Assembly (NCBI RefSeq): GCF_003028855.1 | Contig: NZ_CP028324.1 | Coordinates: 186,001 to 250,000, forward strand | Length of the DNA: 64,000 bases | Reading direction: 5' to 3' | DNA from: Pseudoduganella armeniaca | GTDB lineage: Bacteria; Pseudomonadota; Gammaproteobacteria; Burkholderiales; Burkholderiaceae_D | In this document: positions 46,522 to 55,439 of the stretch, piece after piece | Layout: the number at the start of each line of letters is the position of its first letter | Numbering within the stretch: position 1 is the first letter of the stretch | Notes under the pieces: generated by a model | The model's database searches: none | What the model was told of the DNA's origin: nothing | The model's input: the letters and a program-made list of their open reading frames with translations, nothing else | Translations under genes and position numbers: made by a program

Positions 46522-48327
46522 ATGATGAGCCAGGCCTTTCCCAAACTGCTGTCGTCCCAGATCGCTTTCGACATCGCGCGCACCATCCGCGAGGGCTTCG
46601 ACAAGCATTACCGGCTGTTCCGCCAGGCCAGCCAGGATGCCCGTCGCTATTTCGAGCGGGGCCAGTGGACGGTGGCGCAGCAGGCCGCCCGGGAACGGAT
46701 CGACTATTACGACCGCCGCGTGCAGGAATGCGTGCAGTTGCTGGAAGACGAGTACGACCCGGCCGAGCTGACCGACCAGGTGTGGCGCGAGTCCAAGCTG
46801 CATTACATCGGCATGCTGTCCGGCCATAAGCAGCCGGAGCTGGCGGAGACGTTCTTCAATTCCGTCAGCTGCAACATCCTGCACCGCAGCTATTTCCACA
46901 ACGAGTTCATCTTCGTGCGGCCGGTGGTGTCGACCGAGTACATCGAGACGGACGAGCCGCAGCCGACCTACCGCGTCTACTACCCGGCGGCGGACGGCAT
47001 GCATTTCACCTTGAAGCGCATCGTCACCAATTTCCAGCTGGACGCGAAGTTCGCCAACCTGTCGCGTGACGCGACGATGGTGCAGGCGCGCCTGCAACCG
47101 TTCTTCGGCGACGAACTGGCGCCCAACGCGCAGTTCCACGTGCTGTCCAGCCTGTTCTTCCGCAACAAGGGCGCCTACATCGTCGGCAAGGCCATCAATG
47201 GCGACAACGAGCTGCCGTTCGTCATCCCGATCCTGCACAACCGCCATGGCGAGCTGGTGCTCGATACGATCCTACTGGAAAAAGAGCACATCGTCGTGCT
47301 GTTCTCCTTTACGCGCGCTTACTTCCTGGTCGACATGGAAGTGCCGTCCGCCTACGTGCAGTTCCTGCGCACGATCCTGCCGCGCAAGCCGCGCAGCGAG
47401 ATCTATACGATCCTGGGCCTGCAAAAGCAGGGCAAGACGCTGTTCTACCGCGACTACCTGCAGCACCTGAAGCATTCGTCCGACCTGTTCGAGTCCGCGC
47501 CCGGCATCCGCGGCCTGGTCATGCTGGTGTTTACGTTGCCGTCGTTCCCCTACGTGTTCAAGGTCATCAAGGATTTCTATCCGGCGCCAAAAGACACGAC
47601 GCGCGCGCAGATCAAGGAAAAATACCTGCTGGTCAAGCACCACGACCGCGTGGGCCGGATGGCCGACACGCTGGAGTATTCCAACGTCGCCTTCCCGCGT
47701 GCCCGCTTTGCCGAGGAGCTGGTGGCCGAGCTGAAGAAACACGCACCGTCGCTGGTGGAAGAGGACGGCGACCAGCTCATCATCCGCCACCTGTATATCG
47801 AGCGGCGCATGGTGCCGCTGAACATGTGGCTGTCCAACGCGGAGCAGGCCGGCAAGGAGGCCGAGATCGAGCATGGCATCGTCGAGTACGGCAACGCGAT
47901 CAAGGACCTTGTGGCCGCCAACATCTTCCCCGGCGACATGCTGTACAAGAACTTCGGCGTCACCCGCCACAAGCGCGTTGTGTTCTACGACTACGACGAG
48001 ATCGAGTACGTCAGCGACTGCGTGTTCCGCACGATTCCCGAGCCGCGCAACGAGGAGGACGAGATGTCGTCCGAACCGTGGTATCCGATCGGCAAGCACG
48101 ACGTCTTTCCCGAGCAGTTCGGCAAGTTCCTGCTGGGGAATGCGAAGATCCGCAAATTTTTCATGCAGCACCACGCCGACCTGCTGACCGCCGCATGGTG
48201 GCAGGCGCGCCAGAAGCGCATCCTGGACGGCGTGGTCGAAGACGTTTTCCCGTACCCTCAATCGGTACGTTTCTGTTATCAATCAACGGTGGCCCCCGCG
48301 CTGCCCTCACTGGAGACTAGTAAATGA
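46522..48327 (+). CDS. aceK: Isocitrate dehydrogenase kinase/phosphatase
   Basis: A 601-aa AceK protein, which phosphorylates and dephosphorylates isocitrate dehydrogenase to divert carbon into the glyoxylate shunt. The ATP-binding region LGLQKQGKTLFYRDYLQ and the C-terminal AWWQARQKRILDGVVEDVFPYP fit the family. No aceA or aceB gene is near; aceK sits between isovaleryl-CoA dehydrogenase and thiolase, and overlaps the thiolase start by 4 bp. Acetyl-CoA produced by leucine and fatty-acid oxidation makes this neighbourhood sensible. Confidence 0.97.
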   Translation: MMSQAFPKLLSSQIAFDIARTIREGFDKHYRLFRQASQDARRYFERGQWTVAQQAARERIDYYDRRVQECVQLLEDEYDPAELTDQVWRESKLHYIGMLSGHKQPELAETFFNSVSCNILHRSYFHNEFIFVRPVVSTEYIETDEPQPTYRVYYPAADGMHFTLKRIVTNFQLDAKFANLSRDATMVQARLQPFFGDELAPNAQFHVLSSLFFRNKGAYIVGKAINGDNELPFVIPILHNRHGELVLDTILLEKEHIVVLFSFTRAYFLVDMEVPSAYVQFLRTILPRKPRSEIYTILGLQKQGKTLFYRDYLQHLKHSSDLFESAPGIRGLVMLVFTLPSFPYVFKVIKDFYPAPKDTTRAQIKEKYLLVKHHDRVGRMADTLEYSNVAFPRARFAEELVAELKKHAPSLVEEDGDQLIIRHLYIERRMVPLNMWLSNAEQAGKEAEIEHGIVEYGNAIKDLVAANIFPGDMLYKNFGVTRHKRVVFYDYDEIEYVSDCVFRTIPEPRNEEDEMSSEPWYPIGKHDVFPEQFGKFLLGNAKIRKFFMQHHADLLTAAWWQARQKRILDGVVEDVFPYPQSVRFCYQSTVAPALPSLETSK

Positions 48328-49523
48328 ACGATCCTATCGTTATCGTTGGCGCCGCCCGTACCCCGATGGGTGCTTTCCAGGGCGATTTTTCCAGCCTGTC
48401 CGCGAACGACCTGGGTGCCGTCGCGATCAAGGCGGCCGTCGAGCGTGCCGGCATCAAGCCGGAACTCGTCGAGCACGTTTATTTCGGCAACTGCCTGATG
48501 GCGGGCCAGGGCCAGGCTCCGGCGCGCCAGGCGCTGCTGAAAGCCGGCCTGCCGACCTCCACCGGCGCCGTCACCTTGTCGAAAATGTGCGGCTCCGCGA
48601 TGCAGGCCGCCATCTTCGCGCATGACCAACTGGTGGCCGGCAGCGCCGATGTCGTCATCGCCGGCGGCATGGAATCGATGACCAACGCGCCGTACCTGAT
48701 CCCGAAGGCGCGCGGCGGCTACCGCATCGGCCACGGCATGATGTTCGACCACATGATGCTGGATGGCCTGGAAGACGCCTACAGCAAGGACGAAAAGACG
48801 GGCGGCGGCCGCTCGATGGGCACGTTCGCGGAAGAGTGCGCGAGCAAGTTCAGCTTTACGCGTGAGGCGCAGGATGCGTACGCGATCGAATCCGTCAAGC
48901 GCGCCCAGGCCGCCACGGCCGGCGGCAAGTTCGCCTGGGAAATCGCACCCGTGACCGTGTCCGGCCGCGGCGGCGACACCGTCATCGACAAGGACGAAGG
49001 CCCTCAAAAAGCCAAGCTGGACAAGATCCCTGCGCTCAAGCCCGCGTTCAAGAAGGACGGCACGATCACCGCTGCCTCGTCGTCGTCGATCAACGACGGT
49101 GCCGCCGCGCTCGTCATGATGCGTGAATCGACCGCCAAGCAGTTGGGCGCGACCATCATCGCCAAGGTCGTCGGCCACGCCACCAATGCGCTGGCACCGA
49201 ACGAGTTCACGACGGCGCCGGTGGGCGCGATCCAGAAGCTGCTGAAGAAAAACGGCTGGAAAGCGGCGGACGTGGACCTGTTCGAGATCAACGAGGCGTT
49301 TGCCGCCGTGCCGATGGCCGTGATGCACGAGCTGGATGTCCCGCACAGCAAGGTCAACGTGCACGGCGGTGCCTGCGCGCTGGGCCACCCGATCGGCGCA
49401 TCCGGTGCCCGCATCATCATCACCTTGCTGGGCGCGCTGAAGGACCGCGGCGCCAAGCGCGGCGTGGCCTCGCTGTGCATCGGCGGCGGCGAAGCAACGG
49501 CCGTCGGCATCGAGCTGGTGTAA
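48324..49523 (+). CDS. Acetyl-CoA C-acetyltransferase (thiolase)
   Basis: A 399-aa biosynthetic/degradative thiolase with acyl-accepting C89 (SKMCGSAMQA), NEAFAA and the second Cys in GGACALGHPIGASGARI. It condenses or cleaves acetoacetyl-CoA, and could serve acyl-CoA oxidation or PHB synthesis; the neighbours favour oxidation. It overlaps aceK by 4 bp and the SDR by one base (TAATG). Confidence 0.95.
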   Translation: MNDPIVIVGAARTPMGAFQGDFSSLSANDLGAVAIKAAVERAGIKPELVEHVYFGNCLMAGQGQAPARQALLKAGLPTSTGAVTLSKMCGSAMQAAIFAHDQLVAGSADVVIAGGMESMTNAPYLIPKARGGYRIGHGMMFDHMMLDGLEDAYSKDEKTGGGRSMGTFAEECASKFSFTREAQDAYAIESVKRAQAATAGGKFAWEIAPVTVSGRGGDTVIDKDEGPQKAKLDKIPALKPAFKKDGTITAASSSSINDGAAALVMMRESTAKQLGATIIAKVVGHATNALAPNEFTTAPVGAIQKLLKKNGWKAADVDLFEINEAFAAVPMAVMHELDVPHSKVNVHGGACALGHPIGASGARIIITLLGALKDRGAKRGVASLCIGGGEATAVGIELV

Positions 49524-50191
49524 TGGCGACCGCACTCGTCATCGGCGCCTCGCGCGGCATCGGCCACGAGCTGGCGCGGCAGTACCTGCAAGCGGGCTGG
49601 CGCGTGATCGCCACCGCCCGCAAGCCGGCCGACTGCGACGCGCTCGCCGCGATGGGTGCGGAGGTGCATGTGCTGGACGTCACCAACGTCGAGGCGGTGG
49701 CCGGGCTGGGCTGGAAGCTGGACGGCGAGCACCTGGACGTCGCCATCCTGAACGCGGGCGTGTACGGCCCGCGCCATGACGGCTTCCCGGTCCAGGCCGA
49801 CTTCGACAACGTGATGCACACCAATGTGCTGGCCGCGATGCGGCTGCTGCCGATCCTGGCACCGCTGGTGGCCAGCACGAACGGCCGGCTGGCCGTGCTG
49901 TCGTCGAGGATGGGGTCGCTCAGCGAACGCCACAGCGCGATCGGCTCGCTGTACCGCGCCAGCAAGGCGGCGCTGAACTCGGTGCTGATCGACACGGCGC
50001 TGACGTTCGGCCGGGATGGCGTCACCTGCGTCGCCTTTCACCCGGGCTGGGTGCAGACGGACATGGGCGGCGCCACGGCGGACATCACGGTGGAACAAAG
50101 CGCCGCCGGCATGATCCACACGCTGGCCAACCTGCCCGCCTCCGAGCACGCGGCCTACCTGACCTATGACGGCAAGCCGATCGGCTGGTAG
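49523..50191 (+). CDS. Short-chain dehydrogenase in the acyl-CoA cluster
   Basis: A 222-aa SDR. Nucleotide motif GASRGIGHELA, ILNAGVYG (in place of NNAG), Ser in LSSRMGS and Tyr-Lys in YRASKAALN. Its ATG overlaps the thiolase stop (TAATG). The family (CsgA/YkvO-like short SDRs) has varied substrates; role in acyl-CoA breakdown is inferred from position only. Confidence 0.9.
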   Translation: MATALVIGASRGIGHELARQYLQAGWRVIATARKPADCDALAAMGAEVHVLDVTNVEAVAGLGWKLDGEHLDVAILNAGVYGPRHDGFPVQADFDNVMHTNVLAAMRLLPILAPLVASTNGRLAVLSSRMGSLSERHSAIGSLYRASKAALNSVLIDTALTFGRDGVTCVAFHPGWVQTDMGGATADITVEQSAAGMIHTLANLPASEHAAYLTYDGKPIGW

Positions 50192-50216
50192 CGCCAGCGA
50201 ACGGTACAGCAGAGCT

Positions 50217-50255
50217 CGTGTCCCGTTTTGGTGACTGACCCCGCGGTGGGACACG
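50217..50255. repeat. 39-bp repeat E3, same orientation as E2
   Basis: One 39-bp copy identical to E2 except one base in the centre, with perfect terminal repeats CGTGTCCC/GGGACACG. It sits in the 92-bp gap between the SDR and the acyl-CoA dehydrogenase, in the same gene cluster as E1 and E2. Confidence 0.85.
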
Positions 50256-50283
50256 ACCTGAACAACAAAAGAATGGAAGAGAC

Positions 50284-51411
50284 ATGGTACTGAGCGAAGA
50301 ACACCAGATGATCCGCGATGCGCTGCGCAGCTATGCGCAGGAGCGGCTGGCGCCCAATGCGGCGCGCTGGGACAAGGAACACTATTTTCCGCAGGCGGAG
50401 CTGAAGGAGCTGGCGGGGCTGGGCGCGTTCGGCGTCGCCGTGCCCGAGGCGCTGGGCGGTGCTGGCCTCGACTATGTGTCGCTGGCGCTGGTGCTGGAAG
50501 AGATCGCGGCGGGCGACGGCGGCACCTCGACCATCATCTCCGTCAACAACTGCCCCGTCTGCAGCATTGGCATGATGTACGCCAACGCGCGCCAGAAGGA
50601 GCAGTGGCTGCGTCCGCTGGCGCAGGGCCAGATGCTGGGCGCGTTCTGCCTGACGGAACCGCACACCGGCAGCGATGCCGCCGCCCTGCGCACGACGGCC
50701 ACGCGCGACGGCGACCATTACGTGCTGAACGGCGTCAAGCAGTTCATCACCTCCGGCAAGTATGCGGACGTGGCCATCGTCATGGCCGTCACCGACAAGG
50801 CCGCTGGCAAGAAGGGCATCAGCGCATTCTGGGTGCCGACGGCCACGCCGGGCTATATCGTGGCCGGGCTGGAGCAGAAGATGGGCCAGCACTCGTCGGA
50901 CACCGCGCAGATCGTTTTTGACAACTGCCGCATCCCGGCCGAAAATCTGATCGGCGAGGAAGGCATGGGCTACAAGATCGCCCTGTCCGGCCTGGAAGGC
51001 GGACGCATCGGTATCGCGTCGCAATCGGTGGGCATGGCGCGCGCCGCGTTCGAGGCCGCGCTGGCGTATGCGCGCGACCGCGAGACGTTCGGCCAGCCGA
51101 TCTTCAATCACCAGTCGGTGCAGTTCAGGCTGTCCGAGATGGCGACGCAGATCGAGGCCGCGCGCCAGCTGATCCTGCACGCGGCGGCCATGAAGGACGC
51201 GGGCCTGCCCTGCCTGAAGGAGGCGGCGATGGCCAAGCTGTTCGCGTCCGAAATGGCGGAGCGGGTCTGTTCGGACGCGATCCAGGTGCATGGCGGCTAT
51301 GGCTACGTGTCCGACTTCCCCGTCGAGCGCATCTACCGCGACGTGCGGGTGTGCCAGATCTACGAGGGTACCAGCGACATCCAGAAGCTCCTGATCGCCC
51401 GCGCGCTGTGA
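50284..51411 (+). CDS. Acyl-CoA dehydrogenase
   Basis: A 375-aa short/medium-chain-type acyl-CoA dehydrogenase. The catalytic Glu is in the normal late position (QIYEGTSDIQKLLIAR), unlike the isovaleryl enzyme at 45187. FAD loops CLTEPHTGSDAAA and FITSGKYADV are present. Chain-length preference is not readable. It ends the plus-strand acyl-CoA gene series. Confidence 0.95.
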   Translation: MVLSEEHQMIRDALRSYAQERLAPNAARWDKEHYFPQAELKELAGLGAFGVAVPEALGGAGLDYVSLALVLEEIAAGDGGTSTIISVNNCPVCSIGMMYANARQKEQWLRPLAQGQMLGAFCLTEPHTGSDAAALRTTATRDGDHYVLNGVKQFITSGKYADVAIVMAVTDKAAGKKGISAFWVPTATPGYIVAGLEQKMGQHSSDTAQIVFDNCRIPAENLIGEEGMGYKIALSGLEGGRIGIASQSVGMARAAFEAALAYARDRETFGQPIFNHQSVQFRLSEMATQIEAARQLILHAAAMKDAGLPCLKEAAMAKLFASEMAERVCSDAIQVHGGYGYVSDFPVERIYRDVRVCQIYEGTSDIQKLLIARAL

Positions 51412-51548
51412 GGCGGTACGGCAATTCTCCCGTAGGCAAGAGCAACGTCGGAAATCGTCTCGTTTATGTATCAGATTGTCATAATATGAGAAGGTTTTTC
51501 CGCTGACGCGCAGCGCTCTTATAAAATGTTGCAAGAAGGAGAATTGCT

Positions 51549-52229
51549 ATGTATCGAGTGATGCTGGTGGAGGACGACGCCCGCCTGGCCGACCTGGTCA
51601 CGGAGTACCTTGCGGGCTATGAATTCAAGGTGGACGTGGTCAGCCGTGGCGACGAGGCCGTGGCCCGCTTCAAGGCCGCGCCGCCGGACATCGTGGTACT
51701 GGACCTGATGCTGCCCGGCCTGGACGGCATGCTGGTCTGCCGCCAGTTGCGCGATCTCACCAAGATTCCGATCCTGATCATGACCGCGCGCGAGGATTCC
51801 TACGACGAGGTGTCGCTGCTGGAACAGGGCGCCGACGACTTCATCAACAAACCCGTGCAGCCGCGCGTGCTGCTGGCGCGCCTGCGTGCGCTGCTGCGCC
51901 GCACCCAGAACAAGCAGGCCAGCGACATGCTGACGTTCGGCGCCTTGTCGATCGCCACCAGCGACCGCACCGTCACCTGGCGCGGCGAGCCGTGCGTGCT
52001 CAGCAATACGGAATACAAGCTGCTGCTGGTGCTGGCCGAGTCGGCCGGCACCGTGCTGTCGCGCGATGCGCTGCTGAAGAAGATGCGCGGCATCGAATTC
52101 GACGGCCTCGACCGCAGCATCGACAACAGCATCTCGAAGCTGCGCCGCAAGTTCGACGATTCGGAATCGGAAAAGATCAAGACCGTGTGGGGCGAGGGCT
52201 ACCTGTTCTCGCCGTCCGCCTGGCTGTAA
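51549..52229 (+). CDS. OmpR-type response regulator (RstA-like)
   Basis: A 226-aa regulator with VEDD, phosphoacceptor D52 (VLDLMLPGLDG), T79 and K101, and a C-terminal winged helix (LSNTEYKLLLVLAES, DRSIDNSISKLRRKF). AAGGAG lies upstream of the ATG. Its cognate kinase is probably the one at 54120, separated by two minus-strand genes. The pair resembles RstA/RstB. It ends 4 bp before the facing gene. Confidence 0.93.
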   Translation: MYRVMLVEDDARLADLVTEYLAGYEFKVDVVSRGDEAVARFKAAPPDIVVLDLMLPGLDGMLVCRQLRDLTKIPILIMTAREDSYDEVSLLEQGADDFINKPVQPRVLLARLRALLRRTQNKQASDMLTFGALSIATSDRTVTWRGEPCVLSNTEYKLLLVLAESAGTVLSRDALLKKMRGIEFDGLDRSIDNSISKLRRKFDDSESEKIKTVWGEGYLFSPSAWL

Positions 52230-52233
52230 GCGC

Positions 52234-52935
52234 TTAGTCCAGCACCGGGGCGATCGCCACCGGTGCGTTCTGGCTGATCACCTGCACCCGCTCCGGCCAG
52301 TCGGCAAAGCGGTACACCATCACCCGAAAGCCGGCGTTGGCATCCCCGTCAAACGCCGGCCCCTCTTCCGGCGGCAACGTCACCTCCCGCTCCGGGTCGC
52401 GCACGCGCACGGCCGCATCGCTCTTTTTCAAGAACGCAAAGCGCACGCCCGCGCAGTGGCGGCTGTTGTAGCTGGCGTCCGTATAGCGCAGGTACTGCAG
52501 CGCCTGGGCGCAAGCCGTGCGCAGGTCCTGCCCCTCATAAAGGCCGTCGACCCGGGCGACAATCGACAGCCGCGGCTGGAACGTGAACTGGCTGACCTTG
52601 CGGTTCAGCACCAGCAGCGCGTTCTCGTCATAGGCGGCTTTCAGCAGCGGGAAGGTGGTGCGGCCCGTCACGTCCAGCGGCAGGTTCAGCTGCGTGGTGC
52701 GGCCCGTCAACGTCAGGCGCAGCCCTTCCAGCGATTGCGTGCCGTCTTTCGGTGCCACCTGGTAGTGATTCTGCAGGAAATTCTTGGCCTTGCCGTATTT
52801 CGCGAACGGCACCATGGCCCGGTAGGCGTCCCGGTAGCTGACCCAGCCGCTGTCCTGGGTCGCCTGTGGCTGCGCGCCAGCCGTCACGGCCGCGCACAGC
52901 AACATCGCCAGGAAGGAGCGGCGGGCGGCCTTCAT
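52234..52935 (-). CDS. Secreted protein of unknown function
   Basis: A 233-aa protein with a signal peptide (MKAARRSFLAMLLCAAVTAGA). I do not recognise a domain with certainty. The mature part begins SGWVSYRDAYRAMVPFAKYG; the middle is beta-like with LRLTLTGRTTQLNLPLD and Cys at about residues 155 and 173. It starts 2 bp after the MipA-like gene, so the two are one envelope operon embedded between the regulator and kinase genes. Confidence 0.75.
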   Translation of the reverse strand: MKAARRSFLAMLLCAAVTAGAQPQATQDSGWVSYRDAYRAMVPFAKYGKAKNFLQNHYQVAPKDGTQSLEGLRLTLTGRTTQLNLPLDVTGRTTFPLLKAAYDENALLVLNRKVSQFTFQPRLSIVARVDGLYEGQDLRTACAQALQYLRYTDASYNSRHCAGVRFAFLKKSDAAVRVRDPEREVTLPPEEGPAFDGDANAGFRVMVYRFADWPERVQVISQNAPVAIAPVLD

Positions 52936-52937
52936 CG

Positions 52938-53858
52938 TCAGAACCGGTAAGCCAGCGCGCTCGACGCCGACACAGTGTTGGCCCGCTCGACCAACGGGCT
53001 GCGCTTTGCGTCGCCCAGCAGCCGGCTGGCCTGCACGCCTGTGGTCAGCATCCACGCCGGGCTCAGCGCCCAATTCCAGCGCGCGGCCAGGCGCACGTCC
53101 TGCAGGCCGCCGCCCGGCGCATACTGCAGGTTCATCGTATGCCCCGCCTCATACTCGGTCACGCCGAAATAGGCCTGGTTGTAGGCGCGGTTGACCAGCG
53201 ACACCCCGGCCGACAACGACAGGGCGTGATGGGGCGCGAGTTCCTGCGCCAGGTGCTGGACCGAGAGGACGGCACGCATGCCGTGGCGGTCGTTGCCCGC
53301 GCCATGGAGGACGTTGCCCGTCAGGCGCCACTGGCGCGTCAGGTACACGTTGGCGAAACCGCCATAGACGAGGCGGCGGCCGAGCGTCGCCATCCCTTCC
53401 AGCCGGTTATTGCTGGCTTCGACCGGCTCTGGACCGTTGTCGTCGACCAGGTGCGTCTCGGCGGGCGCCTCGCCAATGCCGCTGGACGGCAGCCAGGTCG
53501 TGGGCGAGCTGCCGTCGGCGCCGCTGTCGCCCGCGGTCGCCAGCCGGAACAGCCGGTTGCCGGAAGCGTCACGGCCGGGCGCGAGCGCGATCAGCGGGCC
53601 GTATTCCACCGAGGGCGAGGACGACCAATGCATGCCCGCGCTCATGCCGGACACGAACAGCCCGTTGCTCCAGGCGACCTGGAGCACAGGCAAGACGGCG
53701 TTGCGATGACCGGCGGCGCCTTCGTAACGAGGCACCGCCTGCACACCGAGTCCCATATACATATCACGGCTCCCATCCGGCATGGGATTGCTGGCGGGCG
53801 TCTGCGCGAACGCCGTACCGCACATGCCTGCCACGGCAAGTACGAAGAATCTGAACAT
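52938..53858 (-). CDS. MipA/OmpV-family outer-membrane protein
   Basis: A 306-aa beta-rich protein with signal peptide (MFRFFVLAVAGMCGTAFA) and the family opening YMGLGVQAVPRYEGAAGHRNAVLPVLQ, ending in the aromatic SALAYRF expected of an outer-membrane barrel. MipA binds murein synthesis enzymes in E. coli; many homologues are induced by two-component systems. The insert of about 60 residues (GADGSSPTTWLPSSGIGEAP...) is unusual. The start at 53858 is fixed by the signal peptide. It is divergent from the kinase gene (54120). Confidence 0.85.
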   Translation of the reverse strand: MFRFFVLAVAGMCGTAFAQTPASNPMPDGSRDMYMGLGVQAVPRYEGAAGHRNAVLPVLQVAWSNGLFVSGMSAGMHWSSSPSVEYGPLIALAPGRDASGNRLFRLATAGDSGADGSSPTTWLPSSGIGEAPAETHLVDDNGPEPVEASNNRLEGMATLGRRLVYGGFANVYLTRQWRLTGNVLHGAGNDRHGMRAVLSVQHLAQELAPHHALSLSAGVSLVNRAYNQAYFGVTEYEAGHTMNLQYAPGGGLQDVRLAARWNWALSPAWMLTTGVQASRLLGDAKRSPLVERANTVSASSALAYRF

Positions 53859-54119
53859 GTTTGCATTCCGAAAGATTGAATCGTCCAATTTTATCCGGCT
53901 GGAAATATTCAATCCTTCACAGCGGCGGCAGCGCTATCACGCGACAATGTAAAACGCGTTGGCGATGGCAAAACAGTCCAGGTTCACAGCGGCTCCATTT
54001 GGAAACAAGAATTGCCATCTTATCCAGCTGCAACACTGCAATCCACCGTGCTTTGTCGTCGATTTGTCATAAAACTGTCGGCGTGGTTTTACAGGACTTG
54101 GTTCTTATACAATGGCAAC

Positions 54120-55424
54120 ATGAACCGCCTGTTTTTCCGCTTTTTCGTCCTGGTAATGCTGTCGATCAGCGCGGCGGCGTTCATTGTGTATTTCGCCATC
54201 AACCGCCTGTTCGGCGACCCGCTGGAAAGCATCGCGCGCAACCAGGCGGCGGCCCAGATCTTTCTGCTGGAACAGTACGTGGACCAGGCCCCGGTGGACG
54301 GCTGGCTGGATCGCCTGAACAAGGTGCGCGAGGTGTCGGACGTGCGCTTCGACCTGATCCCGCTGGCCAGCGCGCGCCAGCAATTGCCCAGCCGGGAGCG
54401 CGAGGCGTTCGAGCGCGGCGAAGTCGTCATCGACATCGCCAACAAGGCGCTGTTTCGTCGCGTCGACCTGACCGGCGACAAGTACATCGGCAGCAACGAA
54501 GAAGCGATCTACGCGCAAAACCTGCCGATCGATATCAAGGTGGCGCTGCAGATGGAGGCGGTGCGCTACGTGATCGTCGCGCTGGCCCTGCTGATTCCGA
54601 TCGGCATCTGGTCGCGCTCCCACTGGCGCGGCCTGCAGATCCTGATGAAGGTGGCGGACCGCTTCGGTTCCGGGCAACTGAAAGTGCGGGCGCAGATGAA
54701 GCCGGGCGACAGCATTTATCCATTGGCCGAACGCATCAACCACATGGCGGACCGCATCGAAACGCTGCTGGAAGCGCAGCGCGGCCTGCTGCATTCGGTG
54801 TCGCACGAGATTCGCACGCCAATCGCCCGGCTGGAGTTCGCATTGGAGCTGCTGCACGACACGGTTGGCGACACGGTGCTGGAGAAGCGCATCGGCAGCA
54901 TGCAGGGCGACCTGACGGAGCTGAAGTCGCTGGTCAGCGAGCTGCTGGGCATGGCCCGGCTGGACAGCGAACAGCCGCTGCGCTACGAGACGTTCGACGT
55001 GACCGAAGCGCTGCGCAACTGCGCCAACGGTTTGCCGCCGGCCGAGGTGTCGCTCGACGTCTCCGTCCCGGACGGTCTCGGTACCTATTACGGCGACTGC
55101 CGCCTGCTGATGCGGGCCACCGGCAACCTGCTGCGCAATGCGCAAAAGTATGCCAACGGCCAGGTGGCGCTGTCGGCCGCGCGCAAGCTGGGCGGCGTGA
55201 CGATCCTCGTCGACGACGATGGCGCCGGCATTCCGGAAGAAGAACGCGAAAAGGTGTTCGAGCCGTTCTACCGGCTCGATCGCAGCCGCGACCGCAACAC
55301 GGGCGGTTTCGGCCTGGGACTGTCGATCGCCAGCAAGGCCGTATCGCTGCATGGCGGCACCCTGAAGATCGAGACGTCGCCCCTGGGCGGGGCCCGCTTC
55401 GTCATCACGCTGCCGCCGGCGTAG
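54120..55424 (+). CDS. Sensor histidine kinase (RstB-like)
   Basis: A 434-aa membrane kinase: TM1 about residues 5-28, periplasmic sensor to about 148, TM2 about 149-165, HAMP, H-box LLHSVSHEIRTPIARLE (H229), N-box LLRNAQKY, G1 DDDGAGIP, G2 GGFGLGLSIAS. It probably partners the regulator at 51549; both are RstAB-like and lie on the same strand. The start is ATG 54120, as the upstream frame has no family sequence. Confidence 0.93.
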   Translation: MNRLFFRFFVLVMLSISAAAFIVYFAINRLFGDPLESIARNQAAAQIFLLEQYVDQAPVDGWLDRLNKVREVSDVRFDLIPLASARQQLPSREREAFERGEVVIDIANKALFRRVDLTGDKYIGSNEEAIYAQNLPIDIKVALQMEAVRYVIVALALLIPIGIWSRSHWRGLQILMKVADRFGSGQLKVRAQMKPGDSIYPLAERINHMADRIETLLEAQRGLLHSVSHEIRTPIARLEFALELLHDTVGDTVLEKRIGSMQGDLTELKSLVSELLGMARLDSEQPLRYETFDVTEALRNCANGLPPAEVSLDVSVPDGLGTYYGDCRLLMRATGNLLRNAQKYANGQVALSAARKLGGVTILVDDDGAGIPEEEREKVFEPFYRLDRSRDRNTGGFGLGLSIASKAVSLHGGTLKIETSPLGGARFVITLPPA

Positions 55425-55439
55425 TGCAAAGCCGGCCTT

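Noticed and set aside
54012..54119. N-terminal extension of the RstB-like kinase
   Set aside because: The added residues are not family-like and precede the first membrane segment; ATG 54120 gives the normal start.
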